Positions 10,528 to 20,947 of a DNA stretch of 64,000 nt are shown piece after piece (the first letter of the stretch is position 1; each line of letters begins with the position of its first letter). The translations under genes and the position numbers were made by a program. Location: positions 1 through 64,000 of the forward strand of contig CAKOGP040000302.1 of the NCBI GenBank assembly GCA_933822405.4. The letters run 5' to 3'. Source of the stretch: Cylindrotheca closterium. Its lineage: Eukaryota; Bacillariophyta; Bacillariophyceae; Bacillariales; Bacillariaceae. The notes beneath the pieces are model-generated. The model was not told where the DNA came from, made no database searches, and saw only the letters and a program-made list of their open reading frames with translations.

Positions 10528-10757
10528 GGTCAACAGTCAGTGCTCTTCTGCTTGAGTGTTTGTACAACTTCCGACGGTATTAGCGATGATTTTTTCACGC
10601 TGGCCAGTTCGGTTCGAAACGGACACCGGACGAACAGAATCAATCGTTTTTCTTCACCACGCCCATACACGGCACCAGCAGAACGTTGGACGCCAACGCT
10701 AAGGCTTCGTCAATAGGTACAGTACTCAGTAGTAGTACACGCACTAAATCATACATG

Positions 10758-10790
10758 GATACAATAAAGATACAATAAAGATACAATAAA
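10758..10790. repeat. Three tandem copies of an 11-nt AT-rich unit
   Basis: GATACAATAAA is repeated three times without change just beyond the kinesin stop codon. Each copy carries AATAAA on the plus strand. It lies between the V-ATPase promoter and the kinesin 3' end; no function is claimed. Confidence 0.8.
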
Positions 10791-10805
10791 ATTGTATTCT
10801 ATAAT

Positions 10806-13800
10806 CTATAATGATGTTAATGTGCGTGTCGAGTGGCTCTTTCGATTCGCAGCTGCTTCTGTAGGAGTCTTGTGGAGTCTCTCAAAGACACTTTTGTACT
10901 CTGTTGAAGGTTTGCGCAAAGAGCTACTTCTCTTTTTATGGGCACTTTGATTCATATCGTGCTCGTCTGTTTTCCCGCTCAACGAAGCAGCTCGTCGATG
11001 AGTCGGCTTTCCAGGTGGTCCCTTCTTGTCGTCAAGAACACTGTCCAAAAGCTTGTCTACAACAGAGATATTCTGCTTCAATGCATAAGCTTGGGTGGTA
11101 GTTTTCGTCAATCTTTCGAAAACATCTTGAGTTTCATAGTTCAAATCCTTTTCGCGCTTTGCTTTCGGTGACACGTTCGATGTAACAAAATCCTTTGGTA
11201 AGACGCTATCCAACAGCGTTTCTGCTTCACGCAGTTGTTCCTGCACACTCTGTGCCTTTGAGATCGATGTATGGATCCCACGGTGGGAATCTTGGGAGAC
11301 GATCTCAATTCTTGTGGGAGGCCGAGAAGACGAGGTAATGTCAGAAGTGACGCTTCCTTGACCATGTTCGTCCACACTGTCGGAGCAACCACGTAGCGAT
11401 CTTTGACTTTCTTGCATTCGGTTCTTCTGTGTGCCAGTGGCGTTCGAAGGACTCACGAGCCTGTCAAAGACCGATCTATTTGATTGTACGCTTTCCGTAT
11501 CTGATGAAACGACAAGCTTGCTGATGCTCTCTGTTACCTTGATCGGTTTTCTTGATCGTGCTCCCGATCCTTCAGAGTCTGAATCTCTCTTGATGGCATG
11601 CTTCGGAGGGCGCTTGGCTGTGTGCCTCTTCTGCTTTTGTACACCGGTGAAACGAGACGGATTTGTCAGGCGATCAAAAACATTCGCCTGCTCCAATTGC
11701 GCTTCAGCATCAACGACCTCTGATGAATCGAGCAATGAGGTCGGCATTTTGCCTTCTGCAATGACTGCAAGGTCCTTCATGATGTCCTCTGCCCAGTCTG
11801 GAACCTCGTCATCATCATCACTGTTGTATTCCAAATCAAAAGATCCATTCTTCTCGACAAAGCCTGGTTGCAACGAATTATGCAGCTTCTGGTCAATTGG
11901 TTGCGATCGAAGCGCATTAGAAATCTCGTCAACAATCTTGTGCTGTTTGACGACTGCTTCATCTTGAGGGATCGACTTGTGCTCTTCTCCTTTTGTTACA
12001 TCGTCTCGGACCTTGCGCAACGTAGAACGAAGACGCTTGATTTCTTCGGCAAGTTTTTTGTTTTCTTCAGATTTTTTCATTAGCTCGGACCGTGCAATTT
12101 CTTCCTTTTGTCGATACTGTCCAAGATCGTCACATTCGGTGTTCAGTCTGTCCAATTGACTCTCGAGAACGGAAATTCGTTCGTTGGCGAGGAGGACGAG
12201 CTTCGAATTTCCAGATGATCGATCATTTGATGATATGCTATTTTCTTTGGTATCGTCTGACGGAGCGGGTTCTTCTCTCACCATTTCCATTAGGGAGAGA
12301 ATATGTTCTTGTTGGTTTTGTGCCTGAGACGCAGCTTCCAACCGTTGTTCATTAATGTAAGCACGGAATGCTTCGTCTTTGGACGTCGATGCTGCCTCGG
12401 CCGTTTGCACCCTTTCATCCAAAAGTGACGCTGTACGTGCCAGAGTTGCAATTCGTCGTCTCTCGCGAACTACCATACCAAAAAGAACCCGGGCTGCAGC
12501 CTTAGTGGCCGTGGGCGAGGAGTCTACGAGGTGAAACAAAGTGTTAGACACGATTGATTCACTTCGAAAGTTAGAAACAAATAGACAAGAGCACTTACGT
12601 CCAACGATTTGTCTGAACGTATTGTCAAAGAGAAATGGGTCATCCTCGTGATTATCATCTTCACGAATTCGACGCTTTCCAAGCTTGGCGGCCAATTGAC
12701 GAATTCTGCCTTCCTTGTACTTGATTTTGGAGTCGACCGTCATAATCTCTTCGCTCTCTTCATCAGCAACTTGGAGTTCTTGTTTTCTGATTGACAGTTC
12801 CAGATGCTCCTCCCACTCTTGTGCCAACTTCTCCGCAAGGGCTTCTTTTCTTCCGACATCTGCAACCTTGTCATCGAAAAAGTCGCGCAAACTGTCGACA
12901 TCAAAGCCTGTACGACCTACACGTCGTTGAGAATCGCGACGTCCAACCATAACCGAGTCAAAGCCAGCCTTGTTCATGACACCACGTTTGAGTGTCTGCA
13001 GTCTCAGTCTTTTCTCAGACTCCTTGTACTTTGATTTGAGCTGGTTGATGTGCTCCAGCCTAGTCTTTGCAATATTTTTTGCCTTTTCCGCTTCAACGGC
13101 TCTCTTGTCAGACATCCGTTTTACCTTGTTCAGCTCTCTTTCTTTTTGCATCGATTGTTTCTTCAACGATTGCACTTCAATCGCGTGACTCTTTCTCTCG
13201 CTGGAAATTTGCTTTTGGAGATCGGCCTTCTTCTGTTTCATATGGGTCACTTCTGCACGCAACAGGCCGATTTGTGATTCATTTCTAGTTGCAACGCTTG
13301 TCAATCGAGTAAGCTCTTTCTGCTTCTTTCTAAGTTGTGCGACTTGTTCTTGCTTTTCTTTCAATTTCGTTTGAAGCTCGGCTTCACTGCTATGGCCCTT
13401 TTCTAGACGATCCAGTTCCTGGCTGAGTTTCTCTGTTTCAACTTCACTCTTTGACAACAAGGTTTCCATTTCGTGCAGTTTGCCCTCATAAAATTGGCGC
13501 ATCGCCTAAGGATTGAGAAAGCGAGCAATGGGAATGAGCTTGAGGCAACAAGTGAACGAGAAAAGGCAAAATTTCGTACCTCAAACTTTTCTTGTGTCGT
13601 CAACAGCTTCTGAATCAAATCTTCCTTTGCATCAATAGAGGTTGACAACTCATGCAAATCAGCTTCTAGACGAAGTGCAGCTTCATTTTCTGTCAACTGG
13701 TGAATTTCTGAGCTTTCCGTGTCCTGCCCATCCTCGACCATACCCATGCCGTCGCCACTCTCACTCAGAAACTTAGTCATGACTTCTTTCGCTGCTTGTT

Positions 13801-15718
13801 CTTCAGCCTCCACTTCTGCATCTAAGTTTTGGGGGCTAGACAGACTACCAAGCATTTGCGCACGAAGGCGGCGCATCTCAGGAGACTCAGACCTTTCGCG
13901 AGAAGCCAATGACCTTTGGTGAGATCGTGAACGGGACGAAGCTTGTTGTTGTTGCATTAATTCGACCTTCAGCTGAGCGATTTCGCGTTCGTACTCTACC
14001 GACCTCTCTACAAATGCCTTTTGTATCGATTTGCTGCCATCAGATTTGTCATTTTCCTCAAAATTGCCTGTTGAGAGCTGGATTTTGTACCCTTCGTTCT
14101 CTGCCTTTAGCTGATGAAGCTCCATTTCCAAAGCATCATTTTTTGGTCGCGACCCTGAATTGCGAGCCACCAAACTCGATTTTTTGCTTTCGTAGCCATC
14201 TCCATCTCCCCCATCAGCAATCGATTCAATCACTTCTATTGGTATTCTAGACTCAAATTCAGTTGCATCATGCGCCTTGAGAAGCTCAGATGCGAGCATT
14301 TGCATCTTGCTTCGTAGTCCTGCTACCAGACGTGAGGTTGCATCCATGTTGACCACGGCATGATTTTGAATGTTCTTTGCACGATTTGCATATCTGAGAC
14401 AGTTCAATGTCTCTTCCATGTTGCTCCTCGATGGCGAGACACATGCAATCATTAATGTCTTGTGATTACCTCCCAAGCTTCCTTTTAAAAGTCGAGTCAA
14501 TTTGCTGTCTCGATAGGGCACAAACGCTTTTCCTCGTTTCGCTGGATCCCCCAGAGCACTGATAACATTTCCCAAGACGAGCAAGCCTTGATTGATGTCA
14601 ATTCCCTCCTTCAGTCGCAAACCTTCAGCTTGTGTTCGCTTCTGTCGTTCTGAACCAGCCAAATCAACAAAATTGAACTTCGAACGAATCGATTGTACTT
14701 GTGTTTGAGCATTCAAGTTGTCAGAGTTGTCCTCATCGGGCATGGCTATCGACTGTTCGACGATGAGTGAAAACATTGCGTGTGATCTGGAACTCGACTG
14801 GTTCATGGCTGTGGCCCCTGTCACTCGCCGATACATGCCGCGTGTTAAACATAAGATAGCCTCTTCTGGAGAACAACACACCTGCTCTGTGGCTCCCACG
14901 ACCTCAGGCTCGTCCAACCCGACATCCCGAATAGTTAGTTTCCGTGATCCTTGTTGCGCAACAAGCAAATCTCGAATATCTTCCCCATAGACTTCCAAAA
15001 ATTGCACCCGAACTTCGAATTGATAAGGCTGTCCATGATAATCGTCATCATGTTCGAGCTTCTTATCTTCTTGAAAGTCGTCATTCGTGTTATGTTTGTC
15101 TCGTGCTTCATTTAATAACGTAAAAATTTTCCGTATGGCTCTAGGAATGACTCCCGCATTGGTTTCGTCTTGTACTGATGTCGCAAGAGAAGAGGAAGGC
15201 CCCATTATTGTAAATGTTTTCCCTGACCCTGTTTGACCATAGGCAAGAATTGTCGCGTTGTAACCTTCCATACAACTATGCACCAACGGTAAAACCCTGT
15301 CAGTGTATACCGCACTTTGGTTCGCGGCTATTGGAAATACTTCGTCGAATGTGAATTTAGGTCCTGTGCCGCCTCCTAGCTGGACGACATTCAGGTCTAT
15401 GGAATTGGAAGAAAGAACGTCGACGCAATTTGTATTTCCAGCCTCTTGAGAAAGCATCGGTCGAACCCGAACAGCCACTTGAACACTGCTTTCATTGCTT
15501 GAGGATCCTTCATCGCCGCCGGTGGTGGACAATAGTTGAGTCATTTCTTTTTTCGATTGGGTAGTATTTTGCGCTTGTGTCTGCCTCCGTTTGAGAGAGC
15601 TTTGGAGGTCAAAAACTCTCAACGTGGATTTTCTAACAAAACATTGGAAACCTTGAGAGTTGTTGTGATTCTGGTAGTTAAAACGGAACATATTTAGTGA
15701 TAAATCGCGTGCCGGCAT
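10806..15718 (-). CDS. Kinesin motor protein, kinesin-4-like, with long coiled coil
   Basis: Plus-end microtubule motor with an N-terminal head. Exons: 15718-13580, 13505-12599 and 12523-10806, about 1,587 residues. Intron 1 (74 nt) joins EKFE to AMRQFYEGK. Intron 2 (75 nt, GTAAGT...GTAG) is a multiple of three without stops, so it could also be read through. The motor shows VRVRPM, the P-loop AYGQTGSGKT, switch I NQSSSRSHAMF, switch II VDLAGSERQKRTQAEG and VPYRDSKLTRLLKGSLGGN, with the LMIACVSPS...ETLNCLRYANRAKNI neck typical of kinesin-4. Coiled coil fills the middle; the C-terminal third is Ser/Lys-rich and repeats a motif of the type VFDRL/VFERL-xK/TP about every 60-110 residues. The ATG at 15544 (MTQLLSTTGG) is an alternative start. 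Confidence 0.88.
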
Positions 15719-16029
15719 CACTTCTCAAATCAAAACGGCTTCGGTCGAAATTCTCTGCTCGCGGGACTCGACCATGACACTAACTTTCTAAGCATAAATT
15801 CATTCGATTCATTGTTCAAACTGAAGTCTTGCTGAACTAAAAGACACCAATCCCGCTTCTGTCGTTGCTGTGATTGGATATTTGACGATTGAAACGTGCA
15901 ATCGATCTTATCGAACAACACACAATACAAACAGCAATCACAATTCGGTACAATACAACCCACAAAACCAAGACACCAAGCAAGACCAAAAAGTATCAGT
16001 CAATCACGACACCACAAATATATAAAAAC
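15719..16029. other. Divergent intergenic region between kinesin and a small plus-strand gene
   Basis: About 310 nt, probably a shared promoter. I see no motif strong enough to name; short open frames here are not supported. Confidence 0.35.
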
Positions 16030-16302
16030 ATGACAATATTGGAACTCGCCCCACTAGAACCTGCAACTCAAGTATTGCCTCCACCACCAGCATCACAAAT
16101 GCAAGAAGCGCCATCTGCCCCTCGTCCCAAGCGACGAAAACTGACCATTTCCCGATTGACAAACGAGCAAATCATTGATCATCAGCTGGCGGCTCCGGAC
16201 TTGAACTGTGTCGAGCTCCACCAAAAGAGCGAGACTATGATAATAATGCAGGGCAACCGAACCCTTCCCAAAGGATTTACGTATATAGCAAGAAGTGCTT
16301 AG
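16030..16302 (+). CDS. Small hypothetical protein with a basic nuclear-type signal
   Basis: 90 residues from the ATG at 16030. The frame is open upstream to 15889, but that part is A-rich and looks like 5'UTR. Features seen are a Pro-rich stretch (LPPPPASQ), a basic cluster PRPKRRKL that would fit a nuclear localisation signal, and a compact C-terminus (LTISRLTNEQIIDHQLAAPD, then GNRTLPKGFTYIARSA). I do not recognise a family. Its short length and single exon leave real doubt. Confidence 0.4.
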   Translation: MTILELAPLEPATQVLPPPPASQMQEAPSAPRPKRRKLTISRLTNEQIIDHQLAAPDLNCVELHQKSETMIIMQGNRTLPKGFTYIARSA

Positions 16303-16668
16303 ATGCATATAAAAAAGGGGACGACTGGGGCATTTTATGTGTATTTTAAAATAGATTTAGGCTTATAGAAGATGTATAGATTGTCATAAATAAAATACGA
16401 GTATTATGGAGTCATCATATTGCCATTGGTCAGTTGAACAGTCTTTCAATTGCCCTGAATCCAGTCAACCCAATCGTTGGTTTCATTGCGATGTGTTAAA
16501 TATGCTGCAATTATGTATGAGTATGCAGCGATGCCGTTCATTTAGAGTAGTCTATTCTATCCATAAAATAGTTTTCACAAATTTAAAGTCCGCGTACCTA
16601 CAGTAGTAGTAGACTTCTGTGCTAAACTGCCCACACGCGACTGTGTGGAACTTGCATATACATACTAT
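16303..16668. other. Convergent intergenic region
   Basis: AT-rich 3' flanks of the small plus-strand gene and of GET4. It contains AATAAA-like stretches (for example ATAAATAAAATAC near 16387). No gene is recognised. Confidence 0.35.
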
Positions 16669-17820
16669 CTACATGCCTTGCATCATTGCTTGCATCATGG
16701 CAGGGTTCATACCTCCACCGGCACCTCCCATACCGCCCATCATACCCATCATATTCTCCAACATGTTCATCATATTTGGTGGGGGCTGAATATTGAAGTA
16801 AATCTTTCCAATCTTGGTGGTGTAAGATTGGATGATTTGGGTCTTGAACATAGCATCAAGTTCTCTCTTGAAAGAGCGAAGGAGCCACGAGAACAGGGGT
16901 CCGGTACGAGGATCCTTCTCGCAAGTGCGAAGAAGCATGCAGCAGAAGATAATGTGGGAGGGTGCCTTGCCATCGTCCTTACTTGTGTATGATTTTGTCA
17001 AAGTATCAATCTCGCGCTCTTCAACACTGTCAATGTAGGACTTTACAAGTGTGGTGGCATCTCTCAAATTCTCGATCGCGCATAGACAAAGGACTGCGCG
17101 AGTGAGAAGTGAGTCTCTTTCAGCAGGTGGGCATACATGACCTGTTTTTGTTTCTTGGTCAGTGGGTTTTGGAAGGGTCTTGAGCCATTCAATAATTGTC
17201 TCGGGTTTCTCAGCAAGCGCCATATGCGTGATGGCATCGGCTTTCAGTCCAGCAACTTCTTCTTCCTCGATCTCCTTTTCAATAGAGTGCGCAATGGCCC
17301 AGCATTGGGCAGCATAAAGCTCTTGCATTCGTGTGCTGCCAAAGCGGATAGGGCCAAGCTCTGAACTCCATTGCACGCATCGGCGCAGCCAATCACGTTG
17401 TAGCCTTTGAAGGCGATCTGCTTCCAATCCAGTTTTCCCCTCCATGGCTACTTTGTGCGCTTTGTCCAGCTCAACCAATCGATCCAGCAACTCATCCGTC
17501 TCCTCAGTATGAGTCTCACGCAGGACATTCGCCAAAACCGTCAATAGCTGAGAAGCAACAGAAACGCGACCGTGCTTCAAAATAGACAAAGAGGCGTTGT
17601 ACGCAAGATCGACGGCTTCCTTGAATTCATTGGCATGAACCTTCTTGCGAACCTGTGACTGGGCAAGTTGCAAGGCTTCGTATGCCGTTGCTTCTTCTGA
17701 CAAAGAATCATCCGCCAACAACTTTTGAAGCTGGGCAGCTACAGCATCTCCAGCAGATTCTTGCTGTTGCTTCTTGCGAGCCAAGAGCTGTTTTCGACGG
17801 CGGGCTGCGGCGGCACTCAT
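16669..17820 (-). CDS. GET4: GET4 (TRC35), tail-anchored protein targeting factor, with a Met-rich tail
   Basis: 383 residues from the ATG at 17820 (MSAAAARRRKQLL); the frame continues upstream without an obvious better start. Get4 is an alpha-solenoid that bridges Get5/Sgt2 and Get3 and hands tail-anchored proteins to Get3. Family signs are the paired helices with ANEFKEAVDLAYNASLSILK, EWLKTLPKPTDQETKTGHV, the LTRAVLCLCAIENLRDA block and HIIFCCMLLRTCEKDPR...LFSWLLRSFKREL followed by YTTKIGKIYFNIQPPP. The last 35 residues contain thirteen methionines (NMMNMLENMMGMMGGMGG and MMQAMMQGM), resembling the Met-rich client-binding tails of Sgt2/SGTA and SRP54. I do not know such a tail in animal or yeast GET4. 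Confidence 0.85.
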   Translation of the reverse strand: MSAAAARRRKQLLARKKQQQESAGDAVAAQLQKLLADDSLSEEATAYEALQLAQSQVRKKVHANEFKEAVDLAYNASLSILKHGRVSVASQLLTVLANVLRETHTEETDELLDRLVELDKAHKVAMEGKTGLEADRLQRLQRDWLRRCVQWSSELGPIRFGSTRMQELYAAQCWAIAHSIEKEIEEEEVAGLKADAITHMALAEKPETIIEWLKTLPKPTDQETKTGHVCPPAERDSLLTRAVLCLCAIENLRDATTLVKSYIDSVEEREIDTLTKSYTSKDDGKAPSHIIFCCMLLRTCEKDPRTGPLFSWLLRSFKRELDAMFKTQIIQSYTTKIGKIYFNIQPPPNMMNMLENMMGMMGGMGGAGGGMNPAMMQAMMQGM

Positions 17821-17976
17821 GGTGGTGATGACTTTCGATTTGATTCGATAGAGACGCTGGGAATCAGATCTTGCTCCAAAACCGACTTTGGTTTTGAACG
17901 AACGAACGAACGCACGCCCCACAATTCGCGCGGTTTTTGCGCGAGATATGGTACATGGCTCAAGAAAGTGAGACGA

Positions 17977-18030
17977 GGCAAGAGGGTGGTTGGTACCTGG
18001 TACTCTACACTACCTGGTACCACTCTTGCC
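17977..18030. promoter_or_regulatory. Imperfect inverted repeat with two GGTACC palindromes upstream of GET4
   Basis: Outer arms GGCAAGAG (17977-17984) and CTCTTGCC (18023-18030) are complementary, and each side also carries GGTACC (17992-17997 and 18016-18021). The element lies in the 256-nt gap between the FBXO9-like stop and the GET4 start. A regulatory role is inference. Confidence 0.45.
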
Positions 18031-18076
18031 GCTAGAAGGCTTTCACCAAATGTCAATCTACATTAGGAATGAAAGA

Positions 18077-19410
18077 TTACAGCCTTCTATCCCGGACAAA
18101 CCTAAAGTAACCCTCAGGAACGTCGTAGTCAACAAGGTCATTGGAATAGTACTCAAAGCAACCAGAAGGCGATGATTGATGCTCATCCATTGTCAAAAGT
18201 CCAAATTTTCCACTCATTTTGTCGCTACCAATGGTTAGCGTAAACTTGACGGTATGCCACTCTTGTCGAGCCGTAACGGTTAGGATATCTTTCTGAACCT
18301 GAAAGGTTCCCCATACAGCCGCGGGGTCGTCTTTTTTCTTGAGGCAAACCCTTAGCAGCCTTTTAAACATTTCATGTGGAGGCGTCGAGGAAAGAGCATA
18401 CAGCACCCGCCCATCCTCCTGGAAGTAGAAGTAGCGGTAGTAGACAGCTTCCAGAATCGCACCAACTGGGATCTGCAACAAAGGAAGTTAGAAAATTCTT
18501 GCCCAAACACTCAGTTGCCATGCAATCTCTCTCTTACCTCTGTCCACATGTCTCGTTGAATCTTCTTGATCTGGGAATACTTCAATACATAACATCCTCC
18601 TGCAGCTCGGACGCGAGGTCGCTGTTCCAGCATTGTCCTATATTTTCCGCCAAATTTCGATAGGTGCAGCTGTTTTCGTTTTGATTGCTGTAGGTATAAC
18701 CTTTCGCATAACCTCCTATAGACTGCCTCTGTCCTTGTGAGATGCTTCCAGTGAGGACTGACCAAAGCAAGGCTTCCATAGCTGTCTACTGGAAGATAAC
18801 TGAAGACTCTGTGCAAAAGTTCATCATGCAGTATCAATATCTGGCCACCTGCGCCGATAATGTCCGTTAGATCTCCTTCAGTTCCAGAGGAAAGTTGTCG
18901 ATTGTATTCTTGTTCCTGGACAATCGAAGATTCATCATCGTCGTCTTCCTCTGGCTCGCTCTTCTTGTTCGGCTCAACAGCAGGCTTTCCTTTCTTTTTG
19001 TCTTTTTTTTCGTTTGGATAAATGAGTTCATTGTTGTATGGCTTCTGAGGTTTGGCTCCAGAGTTGTCAACCGCCTGTTGAAGCGACATGTATCTGTAGT
19101 CATGAACGACCACAAGTGTAAGTCCATTCTTGTCCATTGTCTATTCATTCGACCGCCCGCACTTTAACAAACGGCAAACTTACTCTTCAAATTCACCAAT
19201 CGTGTTGTACCCATGTTTATTGGCAAGTTCTTTCCGTTCGTCCCGTGGAAGCATGTGCCAAATCGGCCAGGTCAACTCCCACCCTTCGTCTTCCTTTTGC
19301 CAAAGAGGTGAGGGGCCTAATTCTTCGTCTTCTGCAGTTTGCTTAGGTGGAGGTCGGGTTACAGCAGCATTTTCTGAGATGACGGGTAAGATTGGATCCT
19401 TTTTGCTCAT
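18077..19410 (-). CDS. FBXO9-like F-box protein (SCF substrate receptor)
   Basis: Three exons: 19410-19184, 19093-18538 and 18472-18077 (392 residues; introns 90 and 65 nt). The first exon (MSKKDPILPVISENAAVT to NTIGEFEE) joins in frame to YMSLQQAVDNSGA; the tempting downstream ATG at 19137 then lies inside the intron. The F-box is ILHDELLHRVFSYLPVDSYGSLALVSPHWKHL. The C-terminal part has the FBXO9/Hrt3 pattern: MWTE|IPVGAILEAVYYRYFYFQEDGRVLYALSSTPP, then WGTFQVQKDILTV and EYYSNDLVDYDVPEG. FBXO9 forms an SCF E3 ligase. An acidic/Lys-rich linker (KKDKKKGKPAVE...EEDDDDES) precedes the F-box. Confidence 0.82.
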
Positions 19411-19966
19411 TGCGTTTTGCAGAAGATGCAAGGATCGAAATGGAAGATGACGATGATGATTCGAAACCTTTGTCCTTTGTGAGCAAGAATTCTTGTGCGT
19501 TGAAAGATGATGAATCACGAGTGATGAGTCAGTCACTATTTTAAAACACAGTATTTTAAAACATGGCAGTTTCAGTTGTCATGTGATCTCGACGGCGGTA
19601 CGATAGAAAGAGTGACAGTTGGTGCAATCTTTGTGCATAGAAGATTGCAAAAGTCTAACACAGAAATTGATGAAGACTTTCTCAAATGCGAATAGTGGCC
19701 GTATATGCAACCCATGTCAGCTAGAGGACTGCCTGAATGAGACAACTCTAGCTAGCACGAATGAATCTGAGTCTCGCGATGAATTACTAAATTCGTTCAT
19801 ATTGTTGATAGTTGTACTATGGTGGAGCATCATTGAGCTAGAGAAGCAGTAAACATCCAAAAGAAAATAACTTAAAAGAAAAATAATATCGCTGTTGATA
19901 CAATACACTTAATGATTTGTTAAATCAAAAAACCACACAATGCAATCAGGGTTGCAACCAATCTAT
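19411..19966. other. Intergenic region with a repeated TATTTTAAAACA
   Basis: Probably the promoter of the FBXO9-like gene (right of its start) and the 3' flank of the small membrane protein. A 12-nt TATTTTAAAACA occurs twice within 19537-19564. A short plus-strand frame at 19619-19852 begins with TTG and has no family signs. Confidence 0.35.
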
Positions 19967-20583
19967 CTACCGTGAATTGGCCTCAGTGTCATAGGTATCT
20001 TCAAGAGTGTAAGAATCCGTCGCCGAGTTGTTTGCGTCAAAGTCCGATTGGCGAAAGATTTCATTAAAGGCGTCCGGTTGCTTGACTCCCAAGAATCGAA
20101 TACCAAAGATCAGGACCAATGTGCAGATTCCCATTATCACTCCGTATACTCCCATGGCAAACAAGAAAAGGGAAACGAGAAGGTCCATGATATAGCGCCC
20201 ACGAAACGTAAAGAGATTCTCCCCAATTCTCGACCTTTCAAGACGTGTAACTACTGGTGTTGGGGCTTCAATAGCCACAAAAAGCATGATCAAACATGCT
20301 ACCGAAACGAGGGACCCAACCAATACATCCAGGTAGCCTAGAGTTCGGGTGAATCTGACCGAGACTACAATGTTCAGCTGGACAATTCAAAAGCAATAAA
20401 AGGAAGCATATGAGAGAACGTGCCAGCAGCAAAATCATGCTATCCCCTCTTGTGAATTGCAAACACCGGGGAAACAACAGCTTTGAATGAATTGAAAGGC
20501 CACAAAATGATTGAGACACTTACAATATAGAGCAGTGCAGACAACGTTCGGAATGATCTTGTCAATCGATGCTTGGAAGACAT
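19967..20583 (-). CDS. Small four-helix membrane protein, possibly TVP15-like
   Basis: Two exons, 20583-20524 and 20377-19967, joined in phase 0 (intron 146 nt, GTAAG...TCCAG), give 156 residues. The start is the ATG in MSSKHRLTRSFRTLSAL. Four hydrophobic segments are visible: ALLYILNIVVSV, YLDVLVGSLVSVACLIMLFVAI, YIMDLLVSLFLFAMGVYGVI and GICTLVLIFGIRFLG. The tail is acidic (DTYDTEANSR). Length and topology resemble Golgi TVP15-type proteins, but I see no diagnostic motif, so the family is tentative. Confidence 0.5.
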
Positions 20584-20947
20584 GCTTTAGAAGAAATAAC
20601 AAAATCAACAATGACAATGATGATGGTCGAGCTTTCGAGCGTTCGTTGGAACGAACTGCGCCGGCGATTTTTAAAAGGTAGCACAGTGTCTCTAAGTAAT
20701 CTCACCTTAGCGAAGTATTTTGTATCTACATATTCATTGCGAATACCGATATTCCGCTAGTACGTATTTAGTCTTCATTGAGCGAAGGACGGACCTCAAC
20801 GTACACGATATTATACCGGTATCGTTCAGGTTCCAATGAATGGTATCGTATCACTGACTGACTGGACGACTTGACCCAAGCCGACAATTAAAATCAAAGA
20901 AGTATTAATAGATCAATCAGTTGTTGACACGAGAAAGCCAAGACACC
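20584..20947. promoter_or_regulatory. Divergent promoter region with ATACCGGTAT palindrome
   Basis: About 360 nt between the minus-strand membrane protein and the plus-strand dsRBD-like gene. It holds a 10-nt perfect palindrome ATACCGGTAT (20813-20822); TACCGGTA recurs in two other intergenic regions of the window. Confidence 0.35.

Noticed and set aside
18511..19137. Separate gene starting at the ATG at 19137 (MDKNGLTLVVV)
   Set aside because: The first 44 nt of this frame fit an intron end (CTACAG). Splicing from the upstream exon gives a better, longer protein.
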